Translations under genes and position numbers: made by a program | Part shown: piece by piece, positions 50,657-61,049 of the stretch | Layout: every line of letters starts with the position of its first letter | Position numbering within the stretch: the stretch's first letter is position 1 | Notes under the pieces: generated by a model | Seen by the model: only the letters and a program-made list of their open reading frames with translations | Databases searched by the model: none | What the model was told of the DNA's origin: nothing | NCBI GenBank assembly: GCA_900767875.1 | Contig: CAAGAT010000021.1 | Location: forward strand, 51,731 to 115,730 | Reading direction: 5' to 3' | Source: an uncultured Sutterella sp. | GTDB taxonomy: Bacteria > Pseudomonadota > Gammaproteobacteria > Burkholderiales > Burkholderiaceae_F | Length of the DNA: 64,000 bases

Positions 50657-52423
50657 TCAGTGTGCGGCCTGCGCCTTGCCGCTGCCGTCGGCTTCGGCGT
50701 CCTCGTCGCTTTCGTCGTCTTTTTTATAGTAATTAATAATCGAGCCTTTGATCACCTGTGCGACGCTGTCCGAATCAAGAAAGACGTTTTTGAGGCCCTC
50801 TTTTTTCAGGTGCTCGGCTTCCTCCGTCGAGTCCGCCCGCACCATCACGTTGATGTCGGGGTTGAGCTGCTTGGCCATCTCGACGATCTTAAGGGTCTTG
50901 ACGGGGTCGACGGCCATCACCATGAGCTGCGCGGCCGTGACGATGTGGCCCTGCACAAGCACCATCGGGTCGGAGGCTTCGCCGCAGATCACGGCGCGGT
51001 TCTGATCGCGCAGCTCCTGCGCAAAGGCCTTGTCCTCACTGATGCACACGAAGGGCACGTCGTCCTTGGCCAAGCCCTCTGCCACCGCACGCGTCACCGA
51101 GTCGCTGCCCACGAGAATCGTCTGGCCCATCAAGAGGCGCCGCGAGGTTTCCTTGGGCAGCACCGAATAGGGATCGGTGAGCATCGCGGCGGCACGGGCC
51201 CAGGCAAACCAGCGCACGGCAAAGCGGCGTGCGTAGGGAAGCAGGGCAAACATCACCGGGTTGAGGGCAATCGAGAGAATGGCCGAGGCGACCACCAGCG
51301 AGAGCATCTTCTGGTCGGTCATGCCCAGGGCGATGCCCTGCGCGGCCAGAATGAACGAGAATTCCCCGATCTGCGCCAGCGCCGCGCCGACGTTCAGACT
51401 CGTGTGCAGCGGAAAGCGCAGAAAGTGCACGAGCGTAAAGGCCGTCAGGGACTTACCGAGCATGATAATGGCCAGCATCGCCAGCACCGCCCAGGGCTCC
51501 TCGACGATCACGTGCCAGTCGAGCATCATGCCCACGCCCACAAAGAACAGCACCGAGAAGGCGTCCTGCAGGGGCAGCGAGGCGGTCGCGGCGCGGTGCG
51601 CGTAGCGGCTCTCACGCATCACCATACCGGCAAAGAAGGCCCCCAGAGCGAAACTGACGTGAAAAACCACGGCCGCGCCGTAGGCAATGCCGATCGAGGC
51701 CGTCAGAATCGACAGGGTAAAGAGCTCGCGCGAGCCCGTCTTGGCGATTTGCCACAGGGCCCACGGAATGAGCTTGCGGCCGATCACGAGCATGATCGCC
51801 ACAAAGAGCACGACGTTCAGAACCGTCGTACCCACGACGTAGGCGATGCCGCCCGCGCTCATGGGCTCGGCAGGCGAGCCGTCGGGCGTGACACCGAGAA
51901 TCTGCGCCATGGGGGGCAGCAACACCAGAATGATGACGGTGGCGATGTCCTCAACGACGAGCCAGCCCACGGAGATCTGGCCGTCGACGGTATTGAGGTG
52001 CCCGTGCATTTCCAGGGCTTTGAGCAGCACCACGGTTGAGGCGCAGGACAGGCACAAGCCAAAGAGAAGCGAGGCGGCCGCGCTCCACTCCCAGACGTAG
52101 AGCGCAAACACAAACCCCAGGGCCGTGGCGATCGACATCTGCAGCACGGCGCCGGGCACGGCGATGCCCTTGACCTTCAAAAGATCGGCCACCGAGAAAT
52201 GCAGCCCCACCCCGAACATCAGCAGGATCACGCCCACTTCGGAGAGCTGCATGGCGATTCCCATGTCGGCCGAGGGGCCGGGCGTGTGCCCGCCGCACAA
52301 AATGCCGGCACACAAATACCCGACCAGGGCCGGGAACTTGAGTTTTTCGGCGATGTAACCGAAGGCCAGCGCCAGGACAAAGCCCAGGGCCAGGGTGAAA
52401 AGAAGCGGCAGCGAGTGATCCAT
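50657..52423 (-). CDS. Cation:proton antiporter, CPA2 family with TrkA-N domain (YbaL/KefB-like)
   Basis: 588 residues from ATG 52423 (MDHSLPLLFTLALGF); the frame is open further upstream into the insertion-sequence end without similarity. About twelve helices with EKLKFPALVGYLCAGILCG, LSCASTVVLLKALE and FALGAFFAGMVMRES. A C-terminal nucleotide-binding TrkA-N domain starts near 440 (QTILVGSDSVTRAVAEGLAKD). Such proteins export potassium or sodium in exchange for protons. Its promoter is now only about 220 bases from the insertion sequence. Confidence 0.9.
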   Translation of the reverse strand: MDHSLPLLFTLALGFVLALAFGYIAEKLKFPALVGYLCAGILCGGHTPGPSADMGIAMQLSEVGVILLMFGVGLHFSVADLLKVKGIAVPGAVLQMSIATALGFVFALYVWEWSAAASLLFGLCLSCASTVVLLKALEMHGHLNTVDGQISVGWLVVEDIATVIILVLLPPMAQILGVTPDGSPAEPMSAGGIAYVVGTTVLNVVLFVAIMLVIGRKLIPWALWQIAKTGSRELFTLSILTASIGIAYGAAVVFHVSFALGAFFAGMVMRESRYAHRAATASLPLQDAFSVLFFVGVGMMLDWHVIVEEPWAVLAMLAIIMLGKSLTAFTLVHFLRFPLHTSLNVGAALAQIGEFSFILAAQGIALGMTDQKMLSLVVASAILSIALNPVMFALLPYARRFAVRWFAWARAAAMLTDPYSVLPKETSRRLLMGQTILVGSDSVTRAVAEGLAKDDVPFVCISEDKAFAQELRDQNRAVICGEASDPMVLVQGHIVTAAQLMVMAVDPVKTLKIVEMAKQLNPDINVMVRADSTEEAEHLKKEGLKNVFLDSDSVAQVIKGSIINYYKKDDESDEDAEADGSGKAQAAH

Positions 52424-52584
52424 CGGGTGTGCTTTTTTGTCGTGGGGGGTCTGATCGGGCGCGGGCCTGACCTCGGGCAAGGCAACAGAGGGCGCACGAG
52501 TGCTTTTCACCTTGCCGAACAAGCGACAAGGGATCGCGTGCGGGCCCGTCCCAATGCCCGAAGTGTATTGACCTAAGTTTAAAC

Positions 52585-52605
52585 ACCGATTAGCTTTTGA
52601 TCGGT
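52585..52605. repeat. Short inverted repeat upstream of the antiporter
   Basis: ACCGAT and ATCGGT flank 9 bases in an AT-rich stretch, followed on the plus strand by ATTTTT. It could be an operator for the antiporter gene or a weak plus-strand terminator. Confidence 0.3.
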
Positions 52606-52633
52606 ATTTTTCGGGGGTTTTCCGCGGTTTTTT

Positions 52634-52643
52634 ACACCAAAGG
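52634..52643. repeat. Left target-site duplication (ACACCAAAGG)
   Basis: A 10-base direct repeat identical to 54239-54248 abuts the left terminal inverted repeat of the insertion sequence. Confidence 0.9.
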
Positions 52644-52662
52644 CAGGGCGAACGCACGGCGG

Positions 52663-54096
52663 TCATGAAAGATGGCTGCCGTAGACCATCTCCAGGCACT
52701 TCTTTGCCTCGGTCGCATCCCTCATCTTTCCCATGTTTCTCGAGAGCGACAAGTTGCCGCCGGTTTTGCGCCGATATTCGCTGATCACGTTCAGCGCCAG
52801 CTTGTTGAGCAGGGTCCGTGTGTTCACGTACGAGGCGTTCTTGGCCTGAATGCGGTCCTGGTCGAACACAATGTCGGCATTGCGGTGCAGCGTGTTCTCG
52901 ATGCGCCAGTGGTAGCGGATGGTCTCGGCGATGACGCGCTCGATGTCCTTCTCGTCCCAGCGCTTTGACGTAATGCAGTAGCGCGTCTGCGTTGACACTT
53001 CTGCGCTCTTTTTATCCTCCCGGCTTGACCGGCACTGCACGATGCAGCCCTCGTCAAGTCCGCCCCAACGACTCAGAATTTCCTGCGGAAGGGCTCTTCC
53101 GGGCAGCACGCGCACTTGCCGCTGCTCTATGCGCCCGTGGTCAAGTTCGGCTTCGTAATCGAAGACTTTGGCCTGATCGAAATCCGTGTCGAACACCGCG
53201 GCGATCGCTCGTTTCGTGAGCTTGCAGTTGTCCTTGACGGGGATGCAGTAGTCAGCCCCCTTCTTCAAAACCAACTCAATGAAATCGCGCTTGCAAAAGA
53301 GCGCGTCGGCCGTCAGCGTCGTGCCGGCTATGTCGAAGTGACTGAGAAGATTCTCAGCCTCGGAGTATTCGTTTTTCTTCATGTCGATCATGAGGTGTCC
53401 GAGGAACGTTTCTGCCTGAGAATCAAAGAGGTTGAGTAGAAACATAGGACGGCCGGCCTCGTTGCGGGAGGCGCAGACAGCCTGTCCGTCGATGCTCACC
53501 ACATGGCCGCTCATGTCGCCGAGCATCGGCTGGGACAGTTTGAACGCAAGCTTGAGCCCTTCCTCGGGCTTTAACAGCGTCATGAGCCGGCGGATAGTGT
53601 CGTGCGAGACCGGCTTGTCGGGCAGACCCGGCAGCAGTCGGCGCAGCTTCTTGCCTTCGCGGCTCAGGTAGTCGGCGATGTGGACCGCGGTGTTTTTCCC
53701 GGTCAGGCTCGCGAGCAGGCACACGGTCCAGAAGCTGGCCATATCCATCGTCACGCACTCCTGACGTCGGTCGTCGCAAAGCGTTTCCCGGGCAAGATTC
53801 CAAACCTTTGGGCTTGTGCTGTCGGGTTTGACGGGCTTGGATTTGGCGGCTTTGTTGTCGTAGACGATTTCCGTGGAGCCAACCGGAATATGGCCGATTT
53901 TGACCGACCCGATAGCGCGGGGGCTGTTGGTCTTGGGGTCGATGTAGTAGGCGCGCTCGGTGACGTAGATCGTGCCGTTTTTCTGCTTGGCGCGGTTGAG
54001 GCCTAACTTGATTTCGAGTCCTTTCGGAACGCGGGCTTTCTGCTGCTCGGTGAGCTTAAGAAGCCTGGGAATGTAACGGGGAAAAGTACGTGCCAT
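52663..54096 (-). CDS. ISAs1-type DDE transposase
   Basis: 477 residues with GGAGG 7 bases before the ATG. DDE-type features: VVSIDGQAVCASR (first Asp), TLTADALFCKRDF (second Asp) and HWRIENTLHRNADIVFDQDR (Glu region), the ISAs1 pattern H-W-x-I-E-N-x-L-H. An N-terminal part of about 110 residues precedes the region usually found in shorter ISAs1 transposases (about 370). The frame is intact, so the protein may be active. Confidence 0.9.
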   Translation of the reverse strand: MARTFPRYIPRLLKLTEQQKARVPKGLEIKLGLNRAKQKNGTIYVTERAYYIDPKTNSPRAIGSVKIGHIPVGSTEIVYDNKAAKSKPVKPDSTSPKVWNLARETLCDDRRQECVTMDMASFWTVCLLASLTGKNTAVHIADYLSREGKKLRRLLPGLPDKPVSHDTIRRLMTLLKPEEGLKLAFKLSQPMLGDMSGHVVSIDGQAVCASRNEAGRPMFLLNLFDSQAETFLGHLMIDMKKNEYSEAENLLSHFDIAGTTLTADALFCKRDFIELVLKKGADYCIPVKDNCKLTKRAIAAVFDTDFDQAKVFDYEAELDHGRIEQRQVRVLPGRALPQEILSRWGGLDEGCIVQCRSSREDKKSAEVSTQTRYCITSKRWDEKDIERVIAETIRYHWRIENTLHRNADIVFDQDRIQAKNASYVNTRTLLNKLALNVISEYRRKTGGNLSLSRNMGKMRDATEAKKCLEMVYGSHLS

Positions 54097-54111
54097 GATG
54101 GGCCTCCAATC

Positions 54112-54142
54112 ACTGCCTATCTTATATCATAGAATAGGCAGT
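54112..54142. repeat. 9-bp inverted repeat at the transposase promoter
   Basis: ACTGCCTAT and ATAGGCAGT flank 13 AT-rich bases just upstream of the transposase start. The minus strand contains TATAAG inside it, a likely -10 region. It may be an operator or hairpin that limits transposase expression. Confidence 0.45.
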
Positions 54143-54238
54143 AATGCAAGAAAGAATATGACCGAAATCCCTTTGTTTTAACTGGAGCTTCGCTCGGTCT
54201 CTCGGGTTAACCCTGTATTAGCTCATGCGTTCGCCCTG

Positions 54239-54248
54239 ACACCAAAGG
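54239..54248. repeat. Right target-site duplication (ACACCAAAGG)
   Basis: Second copy of the 10-base direct repeat made by the insertion. Confidence 0.9.
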
Positions 54249-54269
54249 CAAGAAAAAACGCACGCGCGC

Positions 54270-54307
54270 AAAAAAGCGGCCTTTCCGAGAAGGAAAAAGC
54301 CGCTTTT
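54270..54307 (-). terminator. Rho-independent terminator after rpoD
   Basis: On the minus strand AAGCGGC and GCCGCTT form a stem closed by an inner CTTTCC/GGAAA pairing, followed by TTTTTT. A second hairpin (GGCCGCC/GGGCGGCC, about 54311-54331) lies between it and the rpoD stop. The insertion sequence sits about 20 bases beyond. Confidence 0.8.
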
Positions 54308-54353
54308 CGGGGCCGCCTTCAGAGGGCGGCCGGTTGCCGGGACAACCGCTCGC

Positions 54354-56597
<2,244 letters not shown>

Positions 56598-57270
56598 ACT
56601 CAGTTCGAAAATTCAGCTCAGTCTGGAAAAGAAAGCGTCTCGGATGCGTTCCCTTTAGGCAACACGAATCGCCCCCGACCCAACGGAATCGGGAGCGCAC
56701 GACAAAAACCGCGGCACTTTCACTGGACGAACGTGGGCGGTTGATGTTTCTTCGGAGATTGGCAAAGTCGCTCGAGCCTTTCTTTTGAAGTCGACTAATT
56801 TTTCCCTCAAAGCGCGCCCCATTCGGCCCGCTTTGCCTAAACCGGTCAGTATGTTGTGGATGGGCTCGGAGCGAATCGCTTCGCCGAGCCGAACCTGCGC
56901 CCCCGCGTTCGTTTTCTTGAGCTGTTGCCGACAGTGCGATCGCATCCGATTCTTTTCGGCGGGAAACTGCTCTTCCCTTTGGGCCGAAGCGATCGTGGCT
57001 GATTTTTGGGGGTCGCCTTTTTTCTTCGTGCAGCCTGCCTCCGACGGATTGCTCTCGTCTCCTGGGCGGTCTTTTACCGGTTTGAAAAAGACTCCTACAC
57101 GAGTTTGACATTGTATTGCAAGCGCCGTCAAGAATCCAGTTTTTCGCGTTGAAATCCAAGCAGATTCCAAACAAACCCCGACAAAAGACCGCCCTTCAAG
57201 AGATCACCTGAAACCGTGTGGCGTCGTTATTCGATCTGCTCGCCGTGCTGCGACAGATCCAGGCCCTGAC
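56598..57270. other. Long dnaG-rpoD gap without a recognisable gene
   Basis: All frames here give low-quality, compositionally odd proteins, and I see no RNA gene. On the minus strand a TACAAT hexamer lies at about 57111-57116 with a weak -35 (TGGATT, 17 bases upstream), a possible rpoD promoter with a leader of about 500 nt. Confidence 0.4.
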
Positions 57271-57354
57271 GTCCGGCCTGCGGCCTGGCGGGTGCTTGAC
57301 GGCCTGGTGGCGCTCGTCATGTGGGCGACGGCCGCGACGCTGGCCTTCTCCTGA
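57271..57354 (+). pseudogene. Possible C-terminal remnant of a LysE/ArgO-type exporter
   Basis: One plus-strand frame ends with PAAWRVLDGLVALVMWATAA then TLAFS and a TGA at 57352-57354. This resembles the last membrane helix of LysE-family amino-acid exporters (AWRVLDxLVxLVMWxLA). No upstream start or earlier LysE sequence is present. It faces the dnaG stop 26 bases away. The match is short and by eye. Confidence 0.35.
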
Positions 57355-57379
57355 AGGAAAGTGAGAAGCAAGCGGGCCG

Positions 57380-59278
57380 TCAGAGTTCGACGGCGTGGTG
57401 CAGCGCATACTGGCGCTGGATTTCGTCGATGCGTTTTTTGAGGGCCTTGCGGCGGCCGTCCAGAGCCATCACCCGTTGGATGTCGGGTTTGCTCTGCAGC
57501 GTTTCTTTGGTAAGGCCCGACTCCACCCGTTGCAGCTCCATCCGATCGAACGTGAGCTCCACTTCCACGCGGGCCGCACCTTCGGGCGTCTGCAGCGTCA
57601 TTTCACGCGCGAGAAGATCGCAATATTGTTGGTAAAAGGGGCTCGATTGCAGCCGCTCGAGAATGAGCTGGCTTTGCAGCAGCGGCTCTTCGCCGGCCGT
57701 GATCGTGCGCCAGACTTCCAGAATCTGACGGGCGGCGTCGGTGTCGGCCCCCACGAACTCCTCTTCGATGCGAGAGGAAAATTCCACGGCCAGTGCCGGA
57801 TAGTTCAACAGGTTTTGCACCATGCGCTCGCGAATGTCGACGGTGGGCGCCAGCGACACTGGAGCGTTGTCGGTTTTAAAGAACCCGGGGCGGCGGTTGC
57901 CGTTGGAAAAGCCCGGCGTCATGCTGCGGCTGCGGCGCGCGTCAAAGCGCATGCCCGTGACCGCGTTGCCCATGGCGGGCAGCACCCGCGTGGGGGCGAT
58001 GCCCAGCAACCTCTCCAACTCATCGGGCCCCATGCGCGCGTGCATCGCGAGCTCCCCGACAAGCTGCTTGCGCAGAATCGGCGCCGAGCGCATCGACACG
58101 ACGAGGGGTTTGCTTTCGGCGACGAACTGACTGCGGCCCTCGGCCGTGTTCATGTCCTTGCCCTCGGAGACGCTTTTGATGAAGTACTGCGTGAGCGTCA
58201 GGCTCTTTTCGAGCTCGTCTTCGTAGGCGTGCGCCCCCTTTTCCTTAATCAGGCTGTCGGGGTCGTGCTCGGGCGGCAGCACCACAAAGCGGATTTTCTG
58301 ATCGTCCCCGACGACCGGAAGAGCCGCTTCGAGGGCCCGGCGCAGGGCGTGCTGACCGGCGGAGTCCCCGTCAAAGCTAAAGTAGACGGTGTCGGCCGCG
58401 CGCAGCAGCTTTTGCACGTGCTCGCCCGTGACGGCCGTCCCGAGGGCCGCGCAGGCTTCGGTAAAGCCCGCCTGCGAGAGCTGAATGACGTCCATGTAGC
58501 CCTCGCACACGATGGCGCGGTGCTTGGTGCGGATGGCGGCCGAGGCCTCATACAGGCCGTAGATTTCGCGGCTTTTGTGGTAGAGGGCCGTCTCAGGGCT
58601 GTTGAGGTACTTGGGGTGCTCGTCGCCGTTCAGGGTCCGAGCGCCGAAGGCGATCACCTGGCCGCGGGGATTGCGGATCGGAAACATCAGGCGGCCGCGG
58701 AAGCGGTCGTACCGTTTGTCGCCGTTGTGAATCACCAGACCGCACCCCTCTTCTTCCTCGAGGTCCTTGTCGGTGTAGTGCTCCCCGAACACGTCCTTGA
58801 GGGGCTGCCAGGAGTCGGGCGAGTAACCGAGGGCAAAACGGGCGGCCGTCTCGCCGCTGATGCCGCGCCCCTTGAGGTATTCGATCGTGCGGATGCTCGT
58901 TTTGAGGCACTCGGTGTAAAAGTCGGCCGCCGCCTTCATCTTGTCCGAGAGGGACCGGGCGCGGCTTCGCGCCTGCGTGGCGCCCGGCGCCTCGGGGACG
59001 GTCATGCCGATGGTGTCCGCCAGTTTTCGGATCGCCTCGGGGTACGTGAGCCCCTCGTAGCGCATCACAAAGCCGATGGCGTTGCCCGAGGCCCCGCAGC
59101 CGAAGCACTTGAAGAACTGCTTTTGCTGGCTCACGGAAAAGGACGGCGTCTTTTCCTTGTGAAACGGGCAGCAGCACATGAAGTTCTTTCCGGTGCGCTT
59201 TAAGGGCGAGACCTTGTTGATCACCTCAACAATGTCGATGCGGCTCAAAAGCTCTTGGATAAAACTTTCGGGGATCAT
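57380..59278 (-). CDS. dnaG: DNA primase
   Basis: 632 residues. The N-terminal CHC2 zinc ribbon has CCCPFHKEKTPSFSV and FFKCFGCGASGNAIGF (about 36-70). The RNA-polymerase domain with FPIRNPRGQVIAFGAR follows, then the Toprim site in AIVCEGYMDVIQL and YFSFDGDSAGQHA. The C-terminal helical domain (about 460-632) would bind DnaB. It makes primers for replication. It follows yqeY on the same strand. Confidence 0.96.
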   Translation of the reverse strand: MIPESFIQELLSRIDIVEVINKVSPLKRTGKNFMCCCPFHKEKTPSFSVSQQKQFFKCFGCGASGNAIGFVMRYEGLTYPEAIRKLADTIGMTVPEAPGATQARSRARSLSDKMKAAADFYTECLKTSIRTIEYLKGRGISGETAARFALGYSPDSWQPLKDVFGEHYTDKDLEEEEGCGLVIHNGDKRYDRFRGRLMFPIRNPRGQVIAFGARTLNGDEHPKYLNSPETALYHKSREIYGLYEASAAIRTKHRAIVCEGYMDVIQLSQAGFTEACAALGTAVTGEHVQKLLRAADTVYFSFDGDSAGQHALRRALEAALPVVGDDQKIRFVVLPPEHDPDSLIKEKGAHAYEDELEKSLTLTQYFIKSVSEGKDMNTAEGRSQFVAESKPLVVSMRSAPILRKQLVGELAMHARMGPDELERLLGIAPTRVLPAMGNAVTGMRFDARRSRSMTPGFSNGNRRPGFFKTDNAPVSLAPTVDIRERMVQNLLNYPALAVEFSSRIEEEFVGADTDAARQILEVWRTITAGEEPLLQSQLILERLQSSPFYQQYCDLLAREMTLQTPEGAARVEVELTFDRMELQRVESGLTKETLQSKPDIQRVMALDGRRKALKKRIDEIQRQYALHHAVEL

Positions 59279-59383
59279 GGGCGGCGACGGGAGCGGTAAA
59301 GACGAAAACGTCGGAAAAGAGCACGATGCCCTTTTCCGGCGGCGCTCCGCCCTGCAAAGGGCGGCTTAAGGAGGGCTTGGCGC

Positions 59384-59830
59384 TTAGGCCGACAGGGCGG
59401 CCTTGACGAGCGCCGAGACGCGCCCCATATCGGCCTTGCCGGCGCACTTGCCCTTGACGATGCCCATGACCTTGCCCATGGCGGCCATGCCCGTGGCGCC
59501 GGTGCCGACCACGGCCTGAGCCACGACGGCCTTGATTTCCTCGTCGCTCATCTGCGCGGGCAGATACACGTTGAGGGTGTCGATCTCGAACTGTTCCTTG
59601 GCGGCCAAATCGGCGCGGCCGGCAGCCGTGTACTGCTGCACGGAGTCACGGCGCTGCTTGACGAGCTTGCCGATGACGCCGGTGACGAGTTCGTCCGTGG
59701 CTTCGACGCGCTCGTCGACCTCACGTTGCTTGATGGCAGCCAGAAGCAGACGCAGAGCCGACAGACGCGCACTGTCGTGGGCGCGCATGGCGTTTTTCAT
59801 GTCTTCGGTGATACGTTCCTTGATCGTCAT
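59384..59830 (-). CDS. yqeY: GatB/YqeY domain protein
   Basis: 148 residues, the standard size. Helical YqeY features: MTIKERITEDMKNAMRAHDS, LSALRLLLAAIKQREVDER and GKVMGIVKGKCAGKADMGRV. It resembles the tail domain of GatB that touches tRNA, but the role of the free protein is not established. Its location between rpsU and dnaG is widely conserved. Confidence 0.92.
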   Translation of the reverse strand: MTIKERITEDMKNAMRAHDSARLSALRLLLAAIKQREVDERVEATDELVTGVIGKLVKQRRDSVQQYTAAGRADLAAKEQFEIDTLNVYLPAQMSDEEIKAVVAQAVVGTGATGMAAMGKVMGIVKGKCAGKADMGRVSALVKAALSA

Positions 59831-59859
59831 GATGCAAAAATCTCCGGACGGAAAAATGT

Positions 59860-59895
59860 AAAAACGGCCGACTCACGATCGAGACGGCCGCCTTT
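59860..59895 (-). terminator. Terminator/attenuator between rpsU and yqeY
   Basis: On the minus strand CGGCCG...CGGCCG with an inner CTC/GAG pairing forms a strong stem followed by TTTTT. Partial termination here would give more rpsU than downstream message, as known for the rpsU-dnaG gap in E. coli. It may also act on the other strand (GCCGCCTTTTT). Confidence 0.8.
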
Positions 59896-59960
59896 TTGGC
59901 TTATCAAGCTGATTCCGGTCGCTTGAAGGGGACCGGCTTGAATCTGTATCGCGGGAGCGA

Positions 59961-60173
59961 TTAGTACAGCTTCTTGGGCAGCATCATGCTGCGAAGACGC
60001 TTGTAGTGACGCTTGATGGCAGCAGCCTTCTTGCGCTTGCGTTCAGCCGTGGGCTTTTCGTAGAACTCACGGGCACGAAGTTCGGTCAGCAGACCCGACT
60101 TCTCGATGGTGCGCTTGAAACGACGCAGCGCAACTTCAAAGGGTTCGTTTTCCTTAACGCGAATGGTGGGCAT
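59961..60173 (-). CDS. rpsU: 30S ribosomal protein S21
   Basis: 70 residues from ATG 60173: MPTIRVKENEPFEVALRRFK, then ELRAREFYEKPTAERKRKKA and a basic tail. It matches S21 in length and sequence; longer upstream starts are not supported. It is the first gene of the macromolecular synthesis cluster, and S21 helps initiation of translation. Confidence 0.97.
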   Translation of the reverse strand: MPTIRVKENEPFEVALRRFKRTIEKSGLLTELRAREFYEKPTAERKRKKAAAIKRHYKRLRSMMLPKKLY

Positions 60174-60297
60174 TGATAAGCACCTGATCCTAGAGGGAAT
60201 TAGTTGTTTAACACATCGCACGGGATCGCCGGCACCGTCGTATCTCGAGCGGTCGCGGGCGCAAATCCGGTGCGCCAAAAAATTGAACAGAGACCGC

Positions 60298-60326
60298 ATT
60301 CTGACACAAATCGTCGGCAAAGTAAA
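60298..60326 (-). promoter_or_regulatory. Possible rpsU promoter
   Basis: On the minus strand TTTACT (-35) and CAGAAT (-10) are separated by 17 bases, each matching four of six consensus bases, about 125 bases before rpsU. Confidence 0.4.
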
Positions 60327-60398
60327 CATGGCTGAGCAATATTTTTTTGCCAATTCAGTCTTTTGCCGCCATTTGGCGCCGCTAAACTTCGGCTCATT

Positions 60399-61049
60399 AT
60401 GCAAACCGTACTTCTACACAGCTGCTGCGCCCCGTGCTCGGCGGCGATCCTCGAGTGGATGCTCAAGCACGACTACAAACCCGTCGTCTATTACTACAAC
60501 CCGAACATCTTCCCGCGCGACGAATATGAAAAGCGCAAGGAGGAGATCAATCGGCACTGCGCCCGACTCGGCGTGGAGATCATCGACGGCGACTGGGACC
60601 ACAAAAACTGGCTCACGAGCGTGCGCGGCCTCGAGCACGAACCCGAGCGCGGTGCGCGCTGCCAGGTGTGCTTTGACGTGCGCCTGATGCAGGCGGCGCG
60701 CTGCGCACACGAGCGCGGCATCCCCCTCTTCACGACGACCCTGGCCTCGAGCCGCTGGAAGTCCCTGGAGCAGGTGAGCCGCGCCGGGAAACTCGCGGCC
60801 TCTCAGTTTGACGACGTCGAGTACTGGGACAAAAACTGGCGCAAGGACGGTCTGCAGGATCGGCGCAACGCCCTTTTGAAGACCTACGAGTTCTACAACC
60901 AGACCTACTGCGGCTGCGAATTCTCGCTGCGCGACAGCAAGATCCGCGCCAAAGAGGCCGCTGCGCGCGTGGCCGAACAAATCAAGGCGGGCGTTGTGGC
61001 CGCCCGGGCCGCGCAACCTTCGGCCGAGGGCGAAGTTAAAAAGGCCTAA
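60399..61049 (+). CDS. queH: Epoxyqueuosine reductase QueH
   Basis: 216 residues from ATG 60399. QueH features: LLHSCCAPCSAAILEWM with the adjacent Cys pair, YYYNPNIFPRDEYEKRK, the second Cys pair in GARCQVCFDVRL, and TYCGCEFSLRDS. The enzyme binds an iron-sulfur centre and reduces epoxyqueuosine to queuosine in tRNA. QueH replaces the unrelated cobalamin enzyme QueG in many bacteria. The gene ends 4 bases into the convergent transporter gene. Confidence 0.93.
   Translation: MQTVLLHSCCAPCSAAILEWMLKHDYKPVVYYYNPNIFPRDEYEKRKEEINRHCARLGVEIIDGDWDHKNWLTSVRGLEHEPERGARCQVCFDVRLMQAARCAHERGIPLFTTTLASSRWKSLEQVSRAGKLAASQFDDVEYWDKNWRKDGLQDRRNALLKTYEFYNQTYCGCEFSLRDSKIRAKEAAARVAEQIKAGVVAARAAQPSAEGEVKKA

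Larger units (their letters stand above)
52644..54238 (-). mobile_element. Complete ISAs1-family-like insertion sequence, 1595 bp
   Basis: The left end CAGGGCGAACGCA (52644-52656) is the exact reverse complement of the right end (54226-54238). Both ends are flanked by the 10-base duplication ACACCAAAGG. One transposase gene fills the element. It lies between the rpoD terminator and the antiporter promoter, so no gene is broken. Perfect ends and an intact transposase suggest recent insertion. ISAs1 elements usually make shorter duplications (about 8 bp). Confidence 0.9.

Noticed and set aside
56655..57170. Possible 171-residue minus-strand gene between dnaG and rpoD
   Set aside because: Composition is unlike neighbouring proteins, there is no ribosome site, and three frames are equally open, which fits non-coding sequence.
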